Source of the DNA: Cladobotryum mycophilum
Lineage: Eukaryota > Ascomycota > Sordariomycetes > Hypocreales > Hypocreaceae
Assembly: GCA_036429605.1 (NCBI GenBank)
Contig: CM071589.1
Location: forward strand, 5,394,001-5,458,000
Direction: 5' to 3'
Length of the DNA: 64,000 bases
Shown here: positions 35,203-47,713 of the stretch, one piece after another
Layout: every line of letters starts with the position of its first letter
Numbering within the stretch: the first letter of the stretch is position 1
Notes under the pieces: model-generated
Told to the model about the DNA's origin: nothing
The model's input: only the letters and a program-made list of their open reading frames with translations
The model's database searches: none
Position numbers and translations under genes: made by a program

Positions 35203-35860
35203 AAAACGAAGATGTGCGAGTAGGGCTTGACGACATGAGTCTTTTGGTCTCCTATTTAGAGGTCATGGATGTTGCCGATAAGGTGTCTTTCGATCTTTCG
35301 CTCGCTCGTGGTCTAGATTATTACTCTGGATTGATATACGAGGTTATTCCCAAGATGGCGACGCAAGTTGGCAGCATCGCCGCTGGCGGGCGCTACGATG
35401 GTCTCGTAGGCATGTACAGCAAACAACCCATTCCATGCGTCGGCCTGTCCTTAGAGTAGATCGCATCTTTACAATCTTGGATGCACAGCAAAAGAAGAAG
35501 AAAGGTGCTTCAGATTTGAAGCCCAATATTGATGTCTACATCATGGCAGTTGGCGACAAGGAATTCAATGGACTTCTTCTCAAGCGCATGGCGTTGGCCC
35601 GTCAACCATGGGATGCAGGTATCCGGGCGGAATTCGCTGCGAAAGTGAAGCCCAAAACGACTCAGCAATTCAATGCTTCCGAAGGCGCGCCGTTGATCGT
35701 CATACTTGGGCAAGATGAGCTTGCAGCAGGCCAAGTAAGACTGAAGGACACTAGGGCCAGTGATGTCGAGGAAGGGCAAAAGGATCGAGGGCGACTTGTT
35801 TCTAGGGAGGATTTGGTGGAAGAGGTGAAGAATCTTTTGTCAAATGTTGCCAACGAATGA
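35203..35860 (+). pseudogene. Histidyl-tRNA synthetase, C-terminal half, broken
   Basis: Starts abruptly with ENEDVRVGLDDMSLLVSYLE, then class II HisRS sequence SFDLSLARGLDYYSGLIYEV and AAGGRYDGLVGMYS (His-binding and motif 3 region). The frame slips by one base near 35453-35458, just before DRIFTIL. The anticodon-binding domain then follows to the stop: VYIMAVGDKEFNGLLLKRMA, IRAEFAAKVKPKTTQQFN and LVSREDLVEEVKNLLSNVA. There is no start codon of its own. It is the continuation of the N-terminal half at 32390-33187, separated and reversed by an inversion. Confidence 0.85.
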
Positions 35861-36303
35861 GAACTGTATCTACCTATTTATCGGGCGTTTTCGTTTCGAA
35901 GAATATAGATATTTGCTGAGGCGTTAATTAACACGATTCAGGCAATGATGGCGTCAAGGTCGCGCCCTGGCTTGAATCGCTGTGGCGCCCGGCACATCAG
36001 CAGCCGAACTACCATAAAGGGGAACCGATCAGCGGTCATATGACCCCCTTTTCATCTTTGTAACCCCGGATTTAGAAAGCGGGACAAGCCCTGGAGATGT
36101 AACCATGAATCAGAACCACGCCCGATCATCTTCCCCACTGTGTGTGTGTGTTCGCCCGTGATACCCGACTCATCTCGAGGGTATGATTCATGATCCATTA
36201 CCATAAAAGGTCGCGAGTGGAAGGGAATTGAAACATCTTGCATTCGAGCATCTGAAACAACGGCATGCGGCCGTTCGAATCGAGAAATTATTTATCAGAA
36301 ACC
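35861..36303. other. Upstream region of the MFS gene
   Basis: Contains a short TG repeat near 36140-36150 and no coding sequence that I can support. Confidence 0.4.
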
Positions 36304-38066
36304 ATGACAGACACTATGACGCGAGATCTGGATGTTGAGAAGGATGGGCCAGTTCAAGCAGAGAATGGTACGATTGTCGTCGACCCTGCAATCGAGAAGA
36401 GAGTCGTCCGCAAACTCGACTTCCATCTCGTGCCACTAGTTATGGGTCTCTGTAAGTATCTCATCACACAAAACGCGTTCAGACAATTAATTAATTGTTC
36501 CCGCAGACCTTCTCGCGTTTCTTGATCGCTCTAATATAGGGTATGAATGTGCGGGGTGGATGGTCACTCGCGAGACACTGCTAACTCGGCATGTTACACA
36601 CCAGAAATGCACGCATCGCGGGGATGAGCAAAGATCTGAATCTTGTTGGCGATCGATATGACTGGCTGCTCACAATTTTCTACATCCCATACATTGTCTT
36701 TGAATTTTTGGCAATTATGTGGAAGATTGTGCCGCCGCACAGATGGGCTGCTTTTGTCGTTCTCATCTGGTATGTGTTACCCCCCTTCCTTTCCAGGAAC
36801 TTTGCTGATGGATGTATGTTACAGGGGCCTTGCATCTACCCTTCAAGCGGTTACTCATTCATGGGGAGCCGAAATGGCGTTGCGATTCATCATGGGCGCT
36901 GCCGAGGCTGGCTATGGCCCCGGTATACCCTATCTCCTCTCCTTCTTCTACCTCCGACATGAGCTTGGTTTCCGCATTGGCATCTTTCTCGCGGCTGCCC
37001 CTCTTGCGAATACTTTTGCAGGAGCCCTTGCTTATGGCATCACATCTGGTAGTCCCAGCATTGCCAAGTGGAGAGTCTTGTTCTTGGTCGAAGGCTTGCC
37101 CACGATTGCAATGGCGGCGGTTGCCTACTTTTTCTTGCCAGACTCTCCCGAGAAGGCGAAATTCTTCACTGAAGATGAGAAGAAGGTGGCTAAGGCGCGA
37201 GGTGTTCAGCAGGTTGGCGCTGAGGCTCGGGTCGGTGGTGTTGATTGGAAAGACTTCTTTCGCGGCTTGCTCGATATTAAAGCTTGGTTCACTGGTGTAA
37301 GGATATATTTCTGTTTACTGACGAAGCGTTGACTGACCACCCATCTAGCTCATGTACTTTAGCTGCAACGTCAGCTTTGCGTCTCTTCCCGTCTTCCTTC
37401 CCACGATCCTATCTGAGATGGGCTTCTCTAGCGTTGATGCACAAGGATTGACAGCTCCACCATTCTTCTTGTCATTCCTCATCACCATCATTACGCCGTA
37501 CATTGCAGACAGGACTCAGCAACGCGGGTTCATGCTCATTATTCTCACCATCATTGGGGGTGTCGGCTATGTCATCCTGGCTACTGCCAAGTCTGTTGGA
37601 GCACGATACTTTGGTGTTTTCATGGCGGCTGGTGGCATCTTCCCCTCCATCGCAAACATTCTACCCTGGGTATTGAGTAAGCACAATTCCTCCCCTCTGA
37701 ATGAACCCAGTTGGCTAACCCTCTGTAGACAACCAAGGAAGTGATACCCGTCGCGGCGCAGGAATTGTTCTCCTTAATCTCATTGGACAATGTGGTCCCC
37801 TTCTTGGTACTCGTCTCTATCCATCTGGAGAAGGCCCTTTTTATGTCAAAGGCCAATCTGTCTGCGCCGCCTTCATGTTCTTCACGACTTTGCTAGTTAT
37901 AGGCCTGCGCACTCTTCTCGTCTGGGAAAACAAGAAGCTGGATAAAAAGTACGGCACTATTGAGGAGCAAGAGGCTAGACTGGAGCAAACGCAAGTGGCG
38001 GGAGAGACGATTGTCGCAGAGGTGGGGGTCGAGAATTACGGGCCAATGTTCAGATATGTTCTGTAA
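36304..38066 (+). CDS. MFS anion:cation symporter (allantoate/vitamin-type permease)
   Basis: The start ACCATG at 36304 is followed by MTDTMTRDLDVEKDG and the family-typical VVRKLDFHLVPLVMGLYLLAF split by an intron. Introns at 36452-36506, 36541-36604, 36770-36824, 37297-37348 and 37677-37728 all have GT...AG ends and preserve frame. The product has about 12 membrane segments. Diagnostic stretches are FLDRSNIGNARIAGM, RFIMGAAEAGYGPGIPYLLS and FFLPDSPEKAKFFTEDE. These belong to the Dal5/Tna1/Fen2-type ACS family, which imports small organic anions or vitamins across the plasma membrane. The substrate cannot be told from sequence. It is intact and unlinked to an obvious pathway. Confidence 0.9.
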
Positions 38067-38208
38067 ACTTGCAATTGAAGAAATCGTAGGTAGATTAGAT
38101 CATAACTCATAGACTATTTACATGATTCATACGCTGTTATAGAAGTAAATCTAGGCATTTTGCAAATCGGATTTCCGAGCCAGCCAAGGATGTTATGCTT
38201 CCCTTTAT

Positions 38209-39244
38209 TTATATGCTGATTTCCACGATCGGGCCATTGTACTGCTTTTTGCCCCACACGAAGTAATACACAATACTGTACAGTACCGTGGCCCCAAACA
38301 CTAAACTGCTATAGTTCATGGTGCTCGCTTGCACAGGTGCTGTGGGCGGAAAGAAGCCAAGGATGTGGAGGATCAAGAAGGCCCCCTCAACCTTGGGCAA
38401 CAGCCCGCCTATGGCGGTATTGAAGAACAAACAGGCAATGATAAATGCCCAGGTTATTAAAGTGACTTGATAAGGGTGAGCATGATTTGCGTATCCTTCC
38501 CAGTTGATGAGGCAGAGGGCCTGAATCATGGACGCCGTGAGGAATGCGCCCGTTGCGATGATGGCAATCCACGCAAGAACGGTCATCCAACCTATATACG
38601 TTAGTGTCGTTGATCCCAAATAAAGTTATGGGTATGCATACCGGTGATATAGCTGAGAAAGTTTCTCATCGATCGTGGGGCAAGCATGGACACCCAGTGG
38701 TATTGCCCACCAGCAGTAGGCGCCCTAGCAAGGAGCTGTCAGCCCATTTATTGCAAAAAGGGGGGAGACTGCTCACATCGAAGCCAACTCTGCAATTGAA
38801 ACGAAAGAACAAAACACGCCGCCCCAGACGAGGATGTATTGGTATACTAAGCCTGCCGGGCCTCCACTATCACCAGGTTAATGCATTAGTAGAATTCTGG
38901 GTTTCAACTCATGGTACTAGATAGTTGACGAACTTCTCAAACCCAGTAGCAAAAAGGCTGGTTTTTTATGTCAGCTGAATTCCATGGCACAACGCAGCAC
39001 CACATACACCAGCACACCCTCCCACGTAGCTAGAATGGTGCATGTAAAACTAAGCATGGACAAGAAGCCAAAATTACGCTATCACGACGTTAGTCGATTT
39101 TGCCTACATGTCGTGGTTAAAGATGTTGCGTACCTTGAGAACTTGCTTTTTGCCCATCCGGGCGAGAATCGCGACATCACGGTCGGCTCTTGAGGGGAGT
39201 TTTGTGGCATCGTGGTGACCGGTCTTGGATTCAACGCTGTCCAT
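38209..39244 (-). pseudogene. GABA/amino-acid permease with large internal deletion
   Basis: The start at 39244 (MDSVESKTGHHDATKLPSR) is followed by RMGKKQVLK, an intron, then RNFGFLSMLSFTCTILATWE. After another intron come GGPAGLVYQYILVWGGVFCS, ELASMAPTAGGQYHWVSMLA and SYITGWMTVLAW. All are hallmarks of fungal Uga4-type permeases, which import GABA or choline-like amines with protons. After LPKVEGAFLILHILGFF the protein jumps straight to PPTAPVQASTMNYSSLVFGA and the normal C-terminus KQYNGPIVEISI. The middle membrane segments (well over 100 residues) are missing, in frame. It would encode a short, probably non-functional carrier. Confidence 0.75.
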
Positions 39245-41914
39245 GTTACGTATTTGAATGTCCACTTCGTTTGCTCAGCAAACGAAAGTACCGGATAGAC
39301 GGGCCAAATAATGAAGTTTTCCTATGAATTTTTTTTACTATAAGAAGCGTCAATCATGAAAACTTACGATTTTTCATAAGATCCGATACAAGAGCCGGAG
39401 AACGAACCTGGAAGATGGGGATTGAGCCTGTGACTGAGAGCGTAGGACAATCCTCCCAACGTAACCGCCCGGCCAGAGGAAAGGGCCCGCCCGTGTAGTA
39501 CCCGGCATTTTTTCCCGCTGCGGTGAGGGTTTGTTGGTTGGCTGGTTCACTGTCTGAGAGTCAATGGATCAACTGCACCTATGGAATGATAGAGTGCCGC
39601 TCTATAGACTTTTGACACGGGATACATCATGCGGCTCGCGATAAGCACGAAGGCGAAAGGCGATGTGGCGGCAAGGCATGCCCTGTAATTGGGTGACCCC
39701 TTGCTTCAATGGGCCGCATGGGGCACCTTAGGTTGCCCTTTTGGGTCTCCAACATCTAACACCCACCAACAATGGGCCTCCACCAGCATATCCTCGGATC
39801 ACATCCCGTTTCGTGCTTGCGCTGGGGGCAGCTACTGTACTTACCGTCGGTGATCGGGGGCTTCCGGTGTCACGGGAATGCCTGGAGTAGGCTGTTGGAT
39901 AGCAGGATGCATGCCTTGAATTCCACTCTGGGTTCTCCGACTCATGGGAGTTGGGCACTAAATGTACGGGTGCCGTGTTTCCCTAATCTGGGGACCGTCT
40001 TCAGAAAGCGATGAGGCTAGTAGGGTCGAAGCCCTTGCGCCTCGAGGACTTTGCAGGAGAGCATCCCTCATCACGGGATTGCTTTCCCTCTGTTGTGTCT
40101 CTTTACTCGCCATCATGGCCATGCAGTCTGTTTAAATATGGCACCCGCCACGCCATGCCATCAAGATCACTGCATTTGACTCTAGCTCTCATAACCTTAC
40201 CACAGGTGGGAATGTGTCGCGTGTTGTGAAGACACCTCATAGTCTCAGACCATAGAACAGCACGTTAACTGTTGATCTTTCATGATAATAACGCTCAACT
40301 TCCTTGCCACAACAGCTCATTAAGCCAGTCATCCAACTTCCCGAAATACTCCCGAAATACTCCCGCACAGATGGCAAGTACAGGCTATCCTTGGGATAGA
40401 ATTTGAAGTGCTTGAACTGGTCGATGAAATCTGCCTTGTGGCTGATATACTTATAACGTGGGATCCTTTCCTTGACCCGCTCTTCGGCCTTGCTCTAGTT
40501 GCGGCAATGCTGCATTTGCCCTGCTGCACTGTCAGGCGATTTGGTGACGGTGCTGTCGCACCGGGCGTCGTCGGCCTGGTGGATGATACGCGTCAAAGCG
40601 GTGCGTGATGTGCATTATGGACAGCGATTGCTCAATGCTGAACCCATATTCATGGATTGCGGGGTGAAAATTTTTCTGCATCACGCCCGCAACCTCGGTT
40701 TCCATAGTACAGAGAATAAAGACGGAGGCGGAGAAGGGTGAGGCTAGACCAGGCAGTGGAAAGCACCCGGCAGTGGCGGTTGGGCACATAAATGCCTTGT
40801 TGGTGATCCCAGGGAAAAGGTTGAAGACGAGGCAGGCCCTGCTCTTCAGTTCAATCCACGAGTACGGAAGCGCTACCACATCTGCACCGAAATTAATGGC
40901 ATACCCGAGCTTTCGGGTTGACATATTCAGTGGCCCATTGAAATAGAATGAAGAGAATGCTTGAAGACTGGCTAAAGAGGAATAATCAGATTTGCCTGCT
41001 ACGCATGCAAGTAAGAAAAATACTAACTGCATTTGGAAGGTTCAGGTTTAAGTGAATGATGAACGGAAGTTCAATCACAAGCAGTCTGATGTCAGTGATC
41101 AAGAGCAAGAGCAGTAGGATGGTGAGCGTAAGTCTCATTTGTAAGAGGATACGAGGAACCGGAGATCCTAAAGAAGAACCATAATCTCGGGAATTAACGT
41201 ACGAGGTAATGGCCTCAACCTGCATGGCGCTAGCATCATAAGATGCTGTACACATCCATGAATCCATGCCATGGATGCCCTTTCTTGGTAACCTAATTCT
41301 TAAACATTGTTGGGTGAGGGCTCTAGAGCAACGTTAGCCCGGCTTCGTGGGGCCATGTTGGGGACCTATCTCACATCTAGAGCACCAAGTTCCTCCATGT
41401 AGGTATGTCCTTCAACGTGTAGCCAACACACTCCGAAGATGGATGAAGGTTAGTATCCTCTGGAAAGGCGGCATATCATGTACATAGACGCACATGCTCC
41501 GGAGTTCTTAATGGAAGGATGCCGGATGTGAGGAGACTACATCATCTGTGCGCCAAATCTTACATGCAGTCCTCACCAAGAGCACGCCCCTACACCTGTT
41601 GGGTGCCCAGGTGATGTTTTTCCCTCGATGCCATCAACAAAAAGTACCCAATTATCGCAACATTGCCAATTGCCGTAACCCCCGAGTCGGCGAGCATGCC
41701 CACGACTTGATGTCTGGGGAATGCTGTTGCGAATGTGAGGAGACTCGCATCCACTCTCATCACATATCACAGAGCCCACCTTGGATCCTCAACTGTGTTT
41801 TTCCTCAACATAAATTCTACCTTCATCAAACCGCCTATTCCCTCTTCCTTCTGCCTCCAACAATCATCTTTCACCCCTTAGCTCCTTAGCTTCTGTTTCA
41901 ATACAACTGACAAA
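39245..41914. other. Long intergenic region with weak remnants
   Basis: Two things stand out and neither is firm. A tRNA/SINE-like stretch lies at about 39390-39480 on the minus strand. A minus-strand frame at 40532-41032 (including VVALPYSWIELKSRACLVF and FPLPGLASPFSASVFILC) has hydrophobic, protein-like sequence of no family I recognise. The remainder shows nothing. Confidence 0.3.
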
Positions 41915-42706
41915 ATGCCCCTTAAACTCTCTGAGGTAACTTTGGATTCCGAGTTCGAAGAACTGACTCGCTGCCAATTCGACGCCTTCGAGAGCCCTGA
42001 TTGCAGGCTCACGGAGCTCTTTTTCCCAAGAAAAGGCCCCTCGCCCGACGCCCGCGATGCCACCATTCAAGCTGCTGCTCAGAGCCAGGCGGCATGGCAC
42101 CGAGCCGACCCCACCAGCATCTGGCTCAAGGTAATGGATGAAGATTCAAACAAGTTGGTTGGCGCCGCCCGCTGGCACGTCTACGAAGCCGACCCTTACG
42201 CAGTCGCCGAGGAAGGGGAATGTGACTGGTGGCCAGAGGGCGAGGACCGCAATATGGCCAACGTCATCATGGAACAATTTCTCACACCCCGCATGACATA
42301 TATGCGTAAACCACACGTTTGTACGTTTGCCGCCCCTCGATCATTGGTGATATTTTGTCAGCTAATCATCCTCTTTGCGAGAATAGTCCTTGAACTTTGC
42401 TTCACGCACCCCGACCACCGCCGGCGCGGCGTGGGCAGAATGCTGATGGAGTGGGGCATTCAAAAGGCCGATGATAAGGGTTTGGAGACTTACATTGATG
42501 CTACGGACATTGGTCGCCAACTGTATCGTCCTTGGGGTTTTATTGACGGAGCTTCGACAGAGTTCTCGCTGGCCAGCTTTGCGGCGACACCCAGACGTCA
42601 GGAACTAGAGAAGCAGCTTCTTCCATTCGTCTGGTGGCCTATGCATCGACCAGTACGTGGCCATTATGAGGAGGGCAAAAAGTTATTGCCCTGGGAAAAG
42701 GAGTGA
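41915..42706 (+). CDS. GNAT-family N-acetyltransferase
   Basis: The start at 41915 (MPLKLSEVTLDSEFEELTRC) gives a protein of about 240 residues after removal of a 66-bp intron (42321-42386, GTACGT...GAATAG). That intron is a multiple of three, so read-through is also open. Splicing gives the continuous GNAT core LELCFTHPDHRRRGVGRMLM, in which RRRGVG is the acetyl-CoA pyrophosphate-binding motif A. IDATDIGRQLYRPWGF follows as motif B. Substrate unknown; such fungal genes often act on small molecules. Intact, with an apparent independent promoter. Confidence 0.85.
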   Translation: MPLKLSEVTLDSEFEELTRCQFDAFESPDCRLTELFFPRKGPSPDARDATIQAAAQSQAAWHRADPTSIWLKVMDEDSNKLVGAARWHVYEADPYAVAEEGECDWWPEGEDRNMANVIMEQFLTPRMTYMRKPHVCTFAAPRSLVIFCQLIILFARIVLELCFTHPDHRRRGVGRMLMEWGIQKADDKGLETYIDATDIGRQLYRPWGFIDGASTEFSLASFAATPRRQELEKQLLPFVWWPMHRPVRGHYEEGKKLLPWEKE

Positions 42707-45700
42707 AAGTTGACAGCTAGCTGGTGGCACCGTGATCCTGCATTGGCTGTGGGGGATTCACAAATGTAGCTTTAATTCGCTCCTAATTGACTTTAATGAA
42801 TTACTTGCTCTGACAACAATCATTGCATTTGCTTCTGGCTTACGATAATTTTTTATTGATCTGAATCGTTGCTCGCGAGATGCTCGTGTAGATATCTCTA
42901 TCCTGTATGTTGAAACTGGTCGATCGATTTAACCATTGGGGGCATTGGATCTACATACTTGGATTATGACTACTGCAGTGAAAAGATTACTTAGAGAAGT
43001 GAGTGAGCTTCTAGGAAAGTATACAGAAGAACCAGTTGGTTAATGAGTTACCTGCCTCGCTACCTTACCAAAGGCATTGTTCCGGATTTCCAACAGGCTC
43101 TATTGTCCTGCCTTGAGAACCACACAGGAGGCTGATTAGAGGTAGAGAATTGAAGGATCTTGTACTTCAAAGCCAGGAACGCTCGACATATAAGTAGGGT
43201 TAGATACCATCTAGATGCACAATAATAAAGACGGTCAGGGTGAAGCTCATGATGCATCGTGAGAAAATATGCAGTAGATGTGATCGGAGTCCAAAGAGGT
43301 TCTCATCAGAGCACAATTCCTCCGATTAGTAGAAGATGGTTGGCCGTCTTGAGAGAGCACGGCTAATCGGCAATATGAGTGCGAAGCAAGCCTGACCAGC
43401 AATGTAACTTCTCTGCAAGGGTAGAACCAACATGCATTAGATGACACGGTATTGACGAGTGAAAAACAGCTGTAGGTGCTCCAGGCATCGGGACAAGACA
43501 TTATTGCTCATAAACCCACTTTTGGGGCATTATTGGTTGGATCTCAAGACTGCGTCATTCTGACTCCGGCCCCCATCGTGACGAGTCGGACGACAAGCAC
43601 GGATTGTATGGTCTGTTGGCTGGGACCTGTCGAGCTCCGGCGGAGGATTTGGAGGCTGTTTATGCTTACATGGACATACTGCACCGGCAGGGTCAGCAAG
43701 TGTCAGCTGATTATGTGTATGGCCTAACTAATCTGCGACGGACTGGTCTAAGCAATAGATAATTGCTAGTTGACAGGTCGAAAGAGTGGACAGCAAAAAG
43801 AGCACAACCAACGCTTCTCCCGCGTCCACTGACAAGGCAACGTGACTGAGACAGATATTTATGAAGTGAACTGGCGGTCAGAATGACCAAGTCCATACAA
43901 CCTGTTTCCTCTGTGTGATCTTCTATCGCAGTTGAAGGCAGTGGATTTCTACTCTAGTAGTTTGTAAGCATAAGGTCTGGGGGCATGGATCTGACTGATT
44001 AACCTTAATTAATTTGATCGATCCTTATTCTCTCAGCTAAACTGATGTATCTAAGAGTAGACCCGGGTCATCGGTAGGACGGGCTACCTGGAGCCGTATG
44101 GACACACCCCACATTGCCCGACGTTGCACATCATGCCGCACAACTGTTCGTCATTCTGTAGGAGTAGATGCATGGGTTGCCCTAGAGAAGGGTATGGTTA
44201 GCTTGGGGAACAAACTCATTAAAAGCGGCGAGAGAGACGGAAACGAGCGTCGGGTTGGCACTAGATAGAACATCCCAGCACTGCAACCTCAGTAGTTATG
44301 ATGCATACAGACTCTTTGAGCATCAAGGTCAAATTCTTGAGGTATCCCCAAACTCAAACTAACTTGATATCGAAGTGTCGTCGGCTCAATAGTTGCGGAG
44401 CCATATTTTTGACATACCACCTCGCGGTCTGCGGACCTCACCTTTGCTCCTTGGCCTGTAGCTGTCTGCGCACTGTTTGTACAGTGTCTCAGCATTCTTA
44501 CCGCTTGCTCCCCCTATCTCAAACCTTTCTTTGCGTCATTAGAGAGTGGCATGATTCGCGTGGATGATATGAGAAGACGGGGAACGAGTGAAATCGGCCA
44601 CTATGACGCCGGCAAAAAGAATCAGAGACCTGATGTGTCCAGTCGCTCTACAAAGTACAAATCGAAGCATAATTCGGAAATTAACGAATTGAACAACCTC
44701 CGATCTCTAGAGAATATCTGGGGTAGCCACAATGTTGTCTTGGCAGAGAGAGCCCGAGGATATCGAAGGGGGAGTACTCATAGTACCTCTCGTATTATAC
44801 GTGTAACTACGACCTACGGTGCATATTTCGAGACCATAAGCGAGGGTGCTCATGCTTGAGCAATGGAAAACTCTCTTTCAGCTCGCTGTGCGAAGTGGCC
44901 ATGCAGTGGTGACCGAGATGCTTTTGTCTGATGATGCCATGCCGTGGGCCGATCGCAGTGGAAAGCATCCGCATTCATCTAAGTTATGGAAGAAGACGAT
45001 TACGAACCTTGAATCAGGTGGCAGGATCTGGACTACACGTTACCAGGCATCTTCAATTTTGAAGCCTTGGAGCAGGGTTTGCAGTGAACGTACCGAGTTG
45101 AAAACATGACAATATCGCAGTTCATTCTCCTGCAGATATCAGGCGTCCTACAATTGAGCTCCGGCGAAGCTCTACAGATTTTGTTTTGGGGTCATGTCTA
45201 ATCTTGCCGGTATGATATGAAGCTATAGACAAAAGTAAGCGTTGACATCCTCAATACCCAACACCGGGGAGTGAGCGCAGCGAGAACTGGTGCATGGGAG
45301 ACTTGGTTCTTACTGCTTCATTACATAGGTCGCCCATCTCGTAGCAAAGAAATGAATCGTGCGATCTGAGCGAAAGTGTCATGATTTACAAGAGAAATGT
45401 GGAGAATTGCATCTACCTAGGTTCTACAAACCGCCCCAAATTCACCAGAGACTGGAGTTCTTGGAACTAGACTGCAGGTTTTTCCCATTAATAACCAAGT
45501 GATTCGATGATGTCACAGGGCACGAGTAGAAAGCTGTCCGTGTAACAGGCTGGGGGGCTGTGTGTCGTCTCGGCCACTTCCATTTCCGGCGCGGAGCAAA
45601 GACAGTTGACCTACTTCACACATCTCCCGCACGCTACCTCACTTCTCACAAGCCATTGCGCGAGACAGAAAAAAGCACTATACTTAAAAGAAACCAGAGG

Positions 45701-45740
45701 ATCTTAGTCATATAAATTTGGGTTCAAAAGCTTCCTGCGA
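42707..45740. other. Long intergenic region
   Basis: A short frame at 44846-45109 contains LFQLAVRSGHAVVTEMLLSD, which resembles a single ankyrin repeat and may be a fragment. A Lys/Arg-rich frame at 44551-44859 is unrecognised. Nothing else is supported. Confidence 0.35.
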
Positions 45741-47713
45741 ATGAACTGCGACTCCGCAGCGAAGATGCCTACCGAGAACAAGCCCAGCGAAGCGTGTTGG
45801 GAGTGCCTCCGGCGCAAGGTCGCCTGCGATGGTACACACCCGATATGCACGACATGTCGCAGCACGGGCATTGTGTGCCCAGGCTACGGGGATAATAGGC
45901 CACTTACTTGGCTTCCCATGGGTCGCGTCAGTAGGAATCAGAGGCCCAGGGTGAGAACTGTTGTAGGATCAACGAAGGCGAGTGCAGGTGCGGCAAAGGC
46001 TGCCGCGAGCAAATCAGGTCCTAGCTCTAATGCAGTACGTCTTCACAAAAGGACTGAGAGTGATGATGCCGATCAATGCGATGCTGGTTCTTCTCAGAAG
46101 GGCCGTTCTCTGGCCCTGATCTCGGGAAAGAGAGGCCCCAAAAAGAAGGAAGATCCAAGACAAGAGGAGAACACCATATCCGCGATAGCGAAAAAACATC
46201 AGCCGTCTAAAATAAGTATACCTATTGACCTGCGACCTGATGATTGGGACTACATAGATCTCATGTTATACCGTATGTACTTCTCCGTACCCCCTAGGTA
46301 ACCATGCCATGCTTGGGTCAACCATACCCACCTTTCTATCCTATCACCATCCCATCGCCATTTTCAACACCTTTGCATCTAACAGTCCCTCTTAGACAAC
46401 CAACGTGTAATGCCAAACCTATTATCAAAATATGTCGCGCCATGCAACGGCTATATGAGCCGTATAGAGCCATATCTTCTACAAGCGATACCCGCGTCTA
46501 CCCGCTATGCCCTCCTCGCAGCAAACTTTGGCTATCGTATACTCGACCTGTCGAGGAAGCATAACCTTTACATAGTGCCGACCAAATCTGGCCCCATCTC
46601 GGAGCTGTGGCAAAAGTTTTATCGCACTATTGGACTGAGCTTGCGAGCTCTGAACGATGAGATCAGGCAGCACGCGCCGGGTAGCCATTGGAACGTCATT
46701 CAGACCATTTCCTTTTTGATCAGTTCAGAGGTATGATCAGCTATTCTAGTGCTTGCGTGCTTTCCATTGCCTCTCATTTTGTCCTTGACTTCTTATGTCA
46801 TGACATTTTCTTATTAATGCCCAGGTTGGTCTTTGCCACACACCAGTCTGGCGTGCCCACGCCTCCGGTCTGTTTTCCATGCTCGAACACAGCGGCGGCC
46901 TTCGCACAATTATCGAGCAACCATTGACGCCCAGATTCTTTATACAGGGCTTCCTTGTGTAAGCGCTTTACCTTATATTCATGCACTTTTAAGAATTATG
47001 TTAACCTCTTTGCCTCTGATGTTAGGACCATGGTTGTGTTTAATACTACGAGCCCATGCCATCAACAGGTATGGGAAATTTACAATTATGAGGTTGAAGA
47101 TCTCATGAGCTTCTACGATCTAGGCTTCTGTCCAGTCTTTAGTTGCCCTGGACCAATATTCCGTCAAATTCTTCGCATTAATTGCCTGCGAGTTCAATCA
47201 ACAAAGTCGCCAGTGCGACGAAAAGAGGACGAGCTTCACGACATCATCAAGGACATCGATACCTGGTCTCCCAGTGAATGGATTGAAGCAAAGGATATGC
47301 CAAGATCAAAGAAGTTCCTGATTGTCGCCTCTTGCTTCAAAGCTGCGGCCATACTCTATGGACTGCTGGCTCTACCCCCATCACCCTCAACCAACCACGA
47401 GAGGAAGGTGTCCTGCAAAAAGCTAAAGAACGTCCATCACGCCGCGCTTTTCAAATTTTTAAGGGCCGCGATGGACGATCCGATAGTCATGGACCGGGTA
47501 TTCTGGCCGTTGATCGTCGCCGGGGTGGAAGCAAAAACGGGAACGTGGGGTGAGAAGGAATTTGTGGAGCGGTATCTTCGTCTGGGCATGAAGGAGCCGT
47601 TTACTGGGAAACCTGTTGAGACGGCGCTTGCGGTAGTGAACAGATTTTGGACTTCTGACAAGACGGGTTGGGACGATTGCTTTGATCAGACATATGCTTT
47701 GGTGACTATTTAG
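45741..47713 (+). CDS. Zn2Cys6 transcription factor with fungal-specific domain
   Basis: The N-terminal zinc cluster CWECLRRKVACDGTHPICTT continues CRSTGIVCPGY and supplies all six cysteines that bind two zinc ions. A basic, Ser/Ala-rich linker includes SGKRGPKKKEDPRQEE. Introns at 46273-46395, about 46735-46824 and about 46960-47028 restore the frame through RYALLAANFGYRILDLSRKH and the LEHSGGLRTIIEQPLTPRFF segment. The rest resembles the Fungal_trans_2 regulatory domain. The protein is nuclear and DNA-binding; targets are unknown. A second in-frame Met lies nine codons in and could be the real start. The gene is intact. Its neighbours (acetyltransferase, DUF6914-like gene) give no clear pathway. 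Confidence 0.85.

Noticed and set aside
40532..41032. Minus-strand frame with hydrophobic stretches as a membrane protein gene
   Set aside because: No start or exon structure could be built and no family was recognised; mentioned only as a possible remnant.
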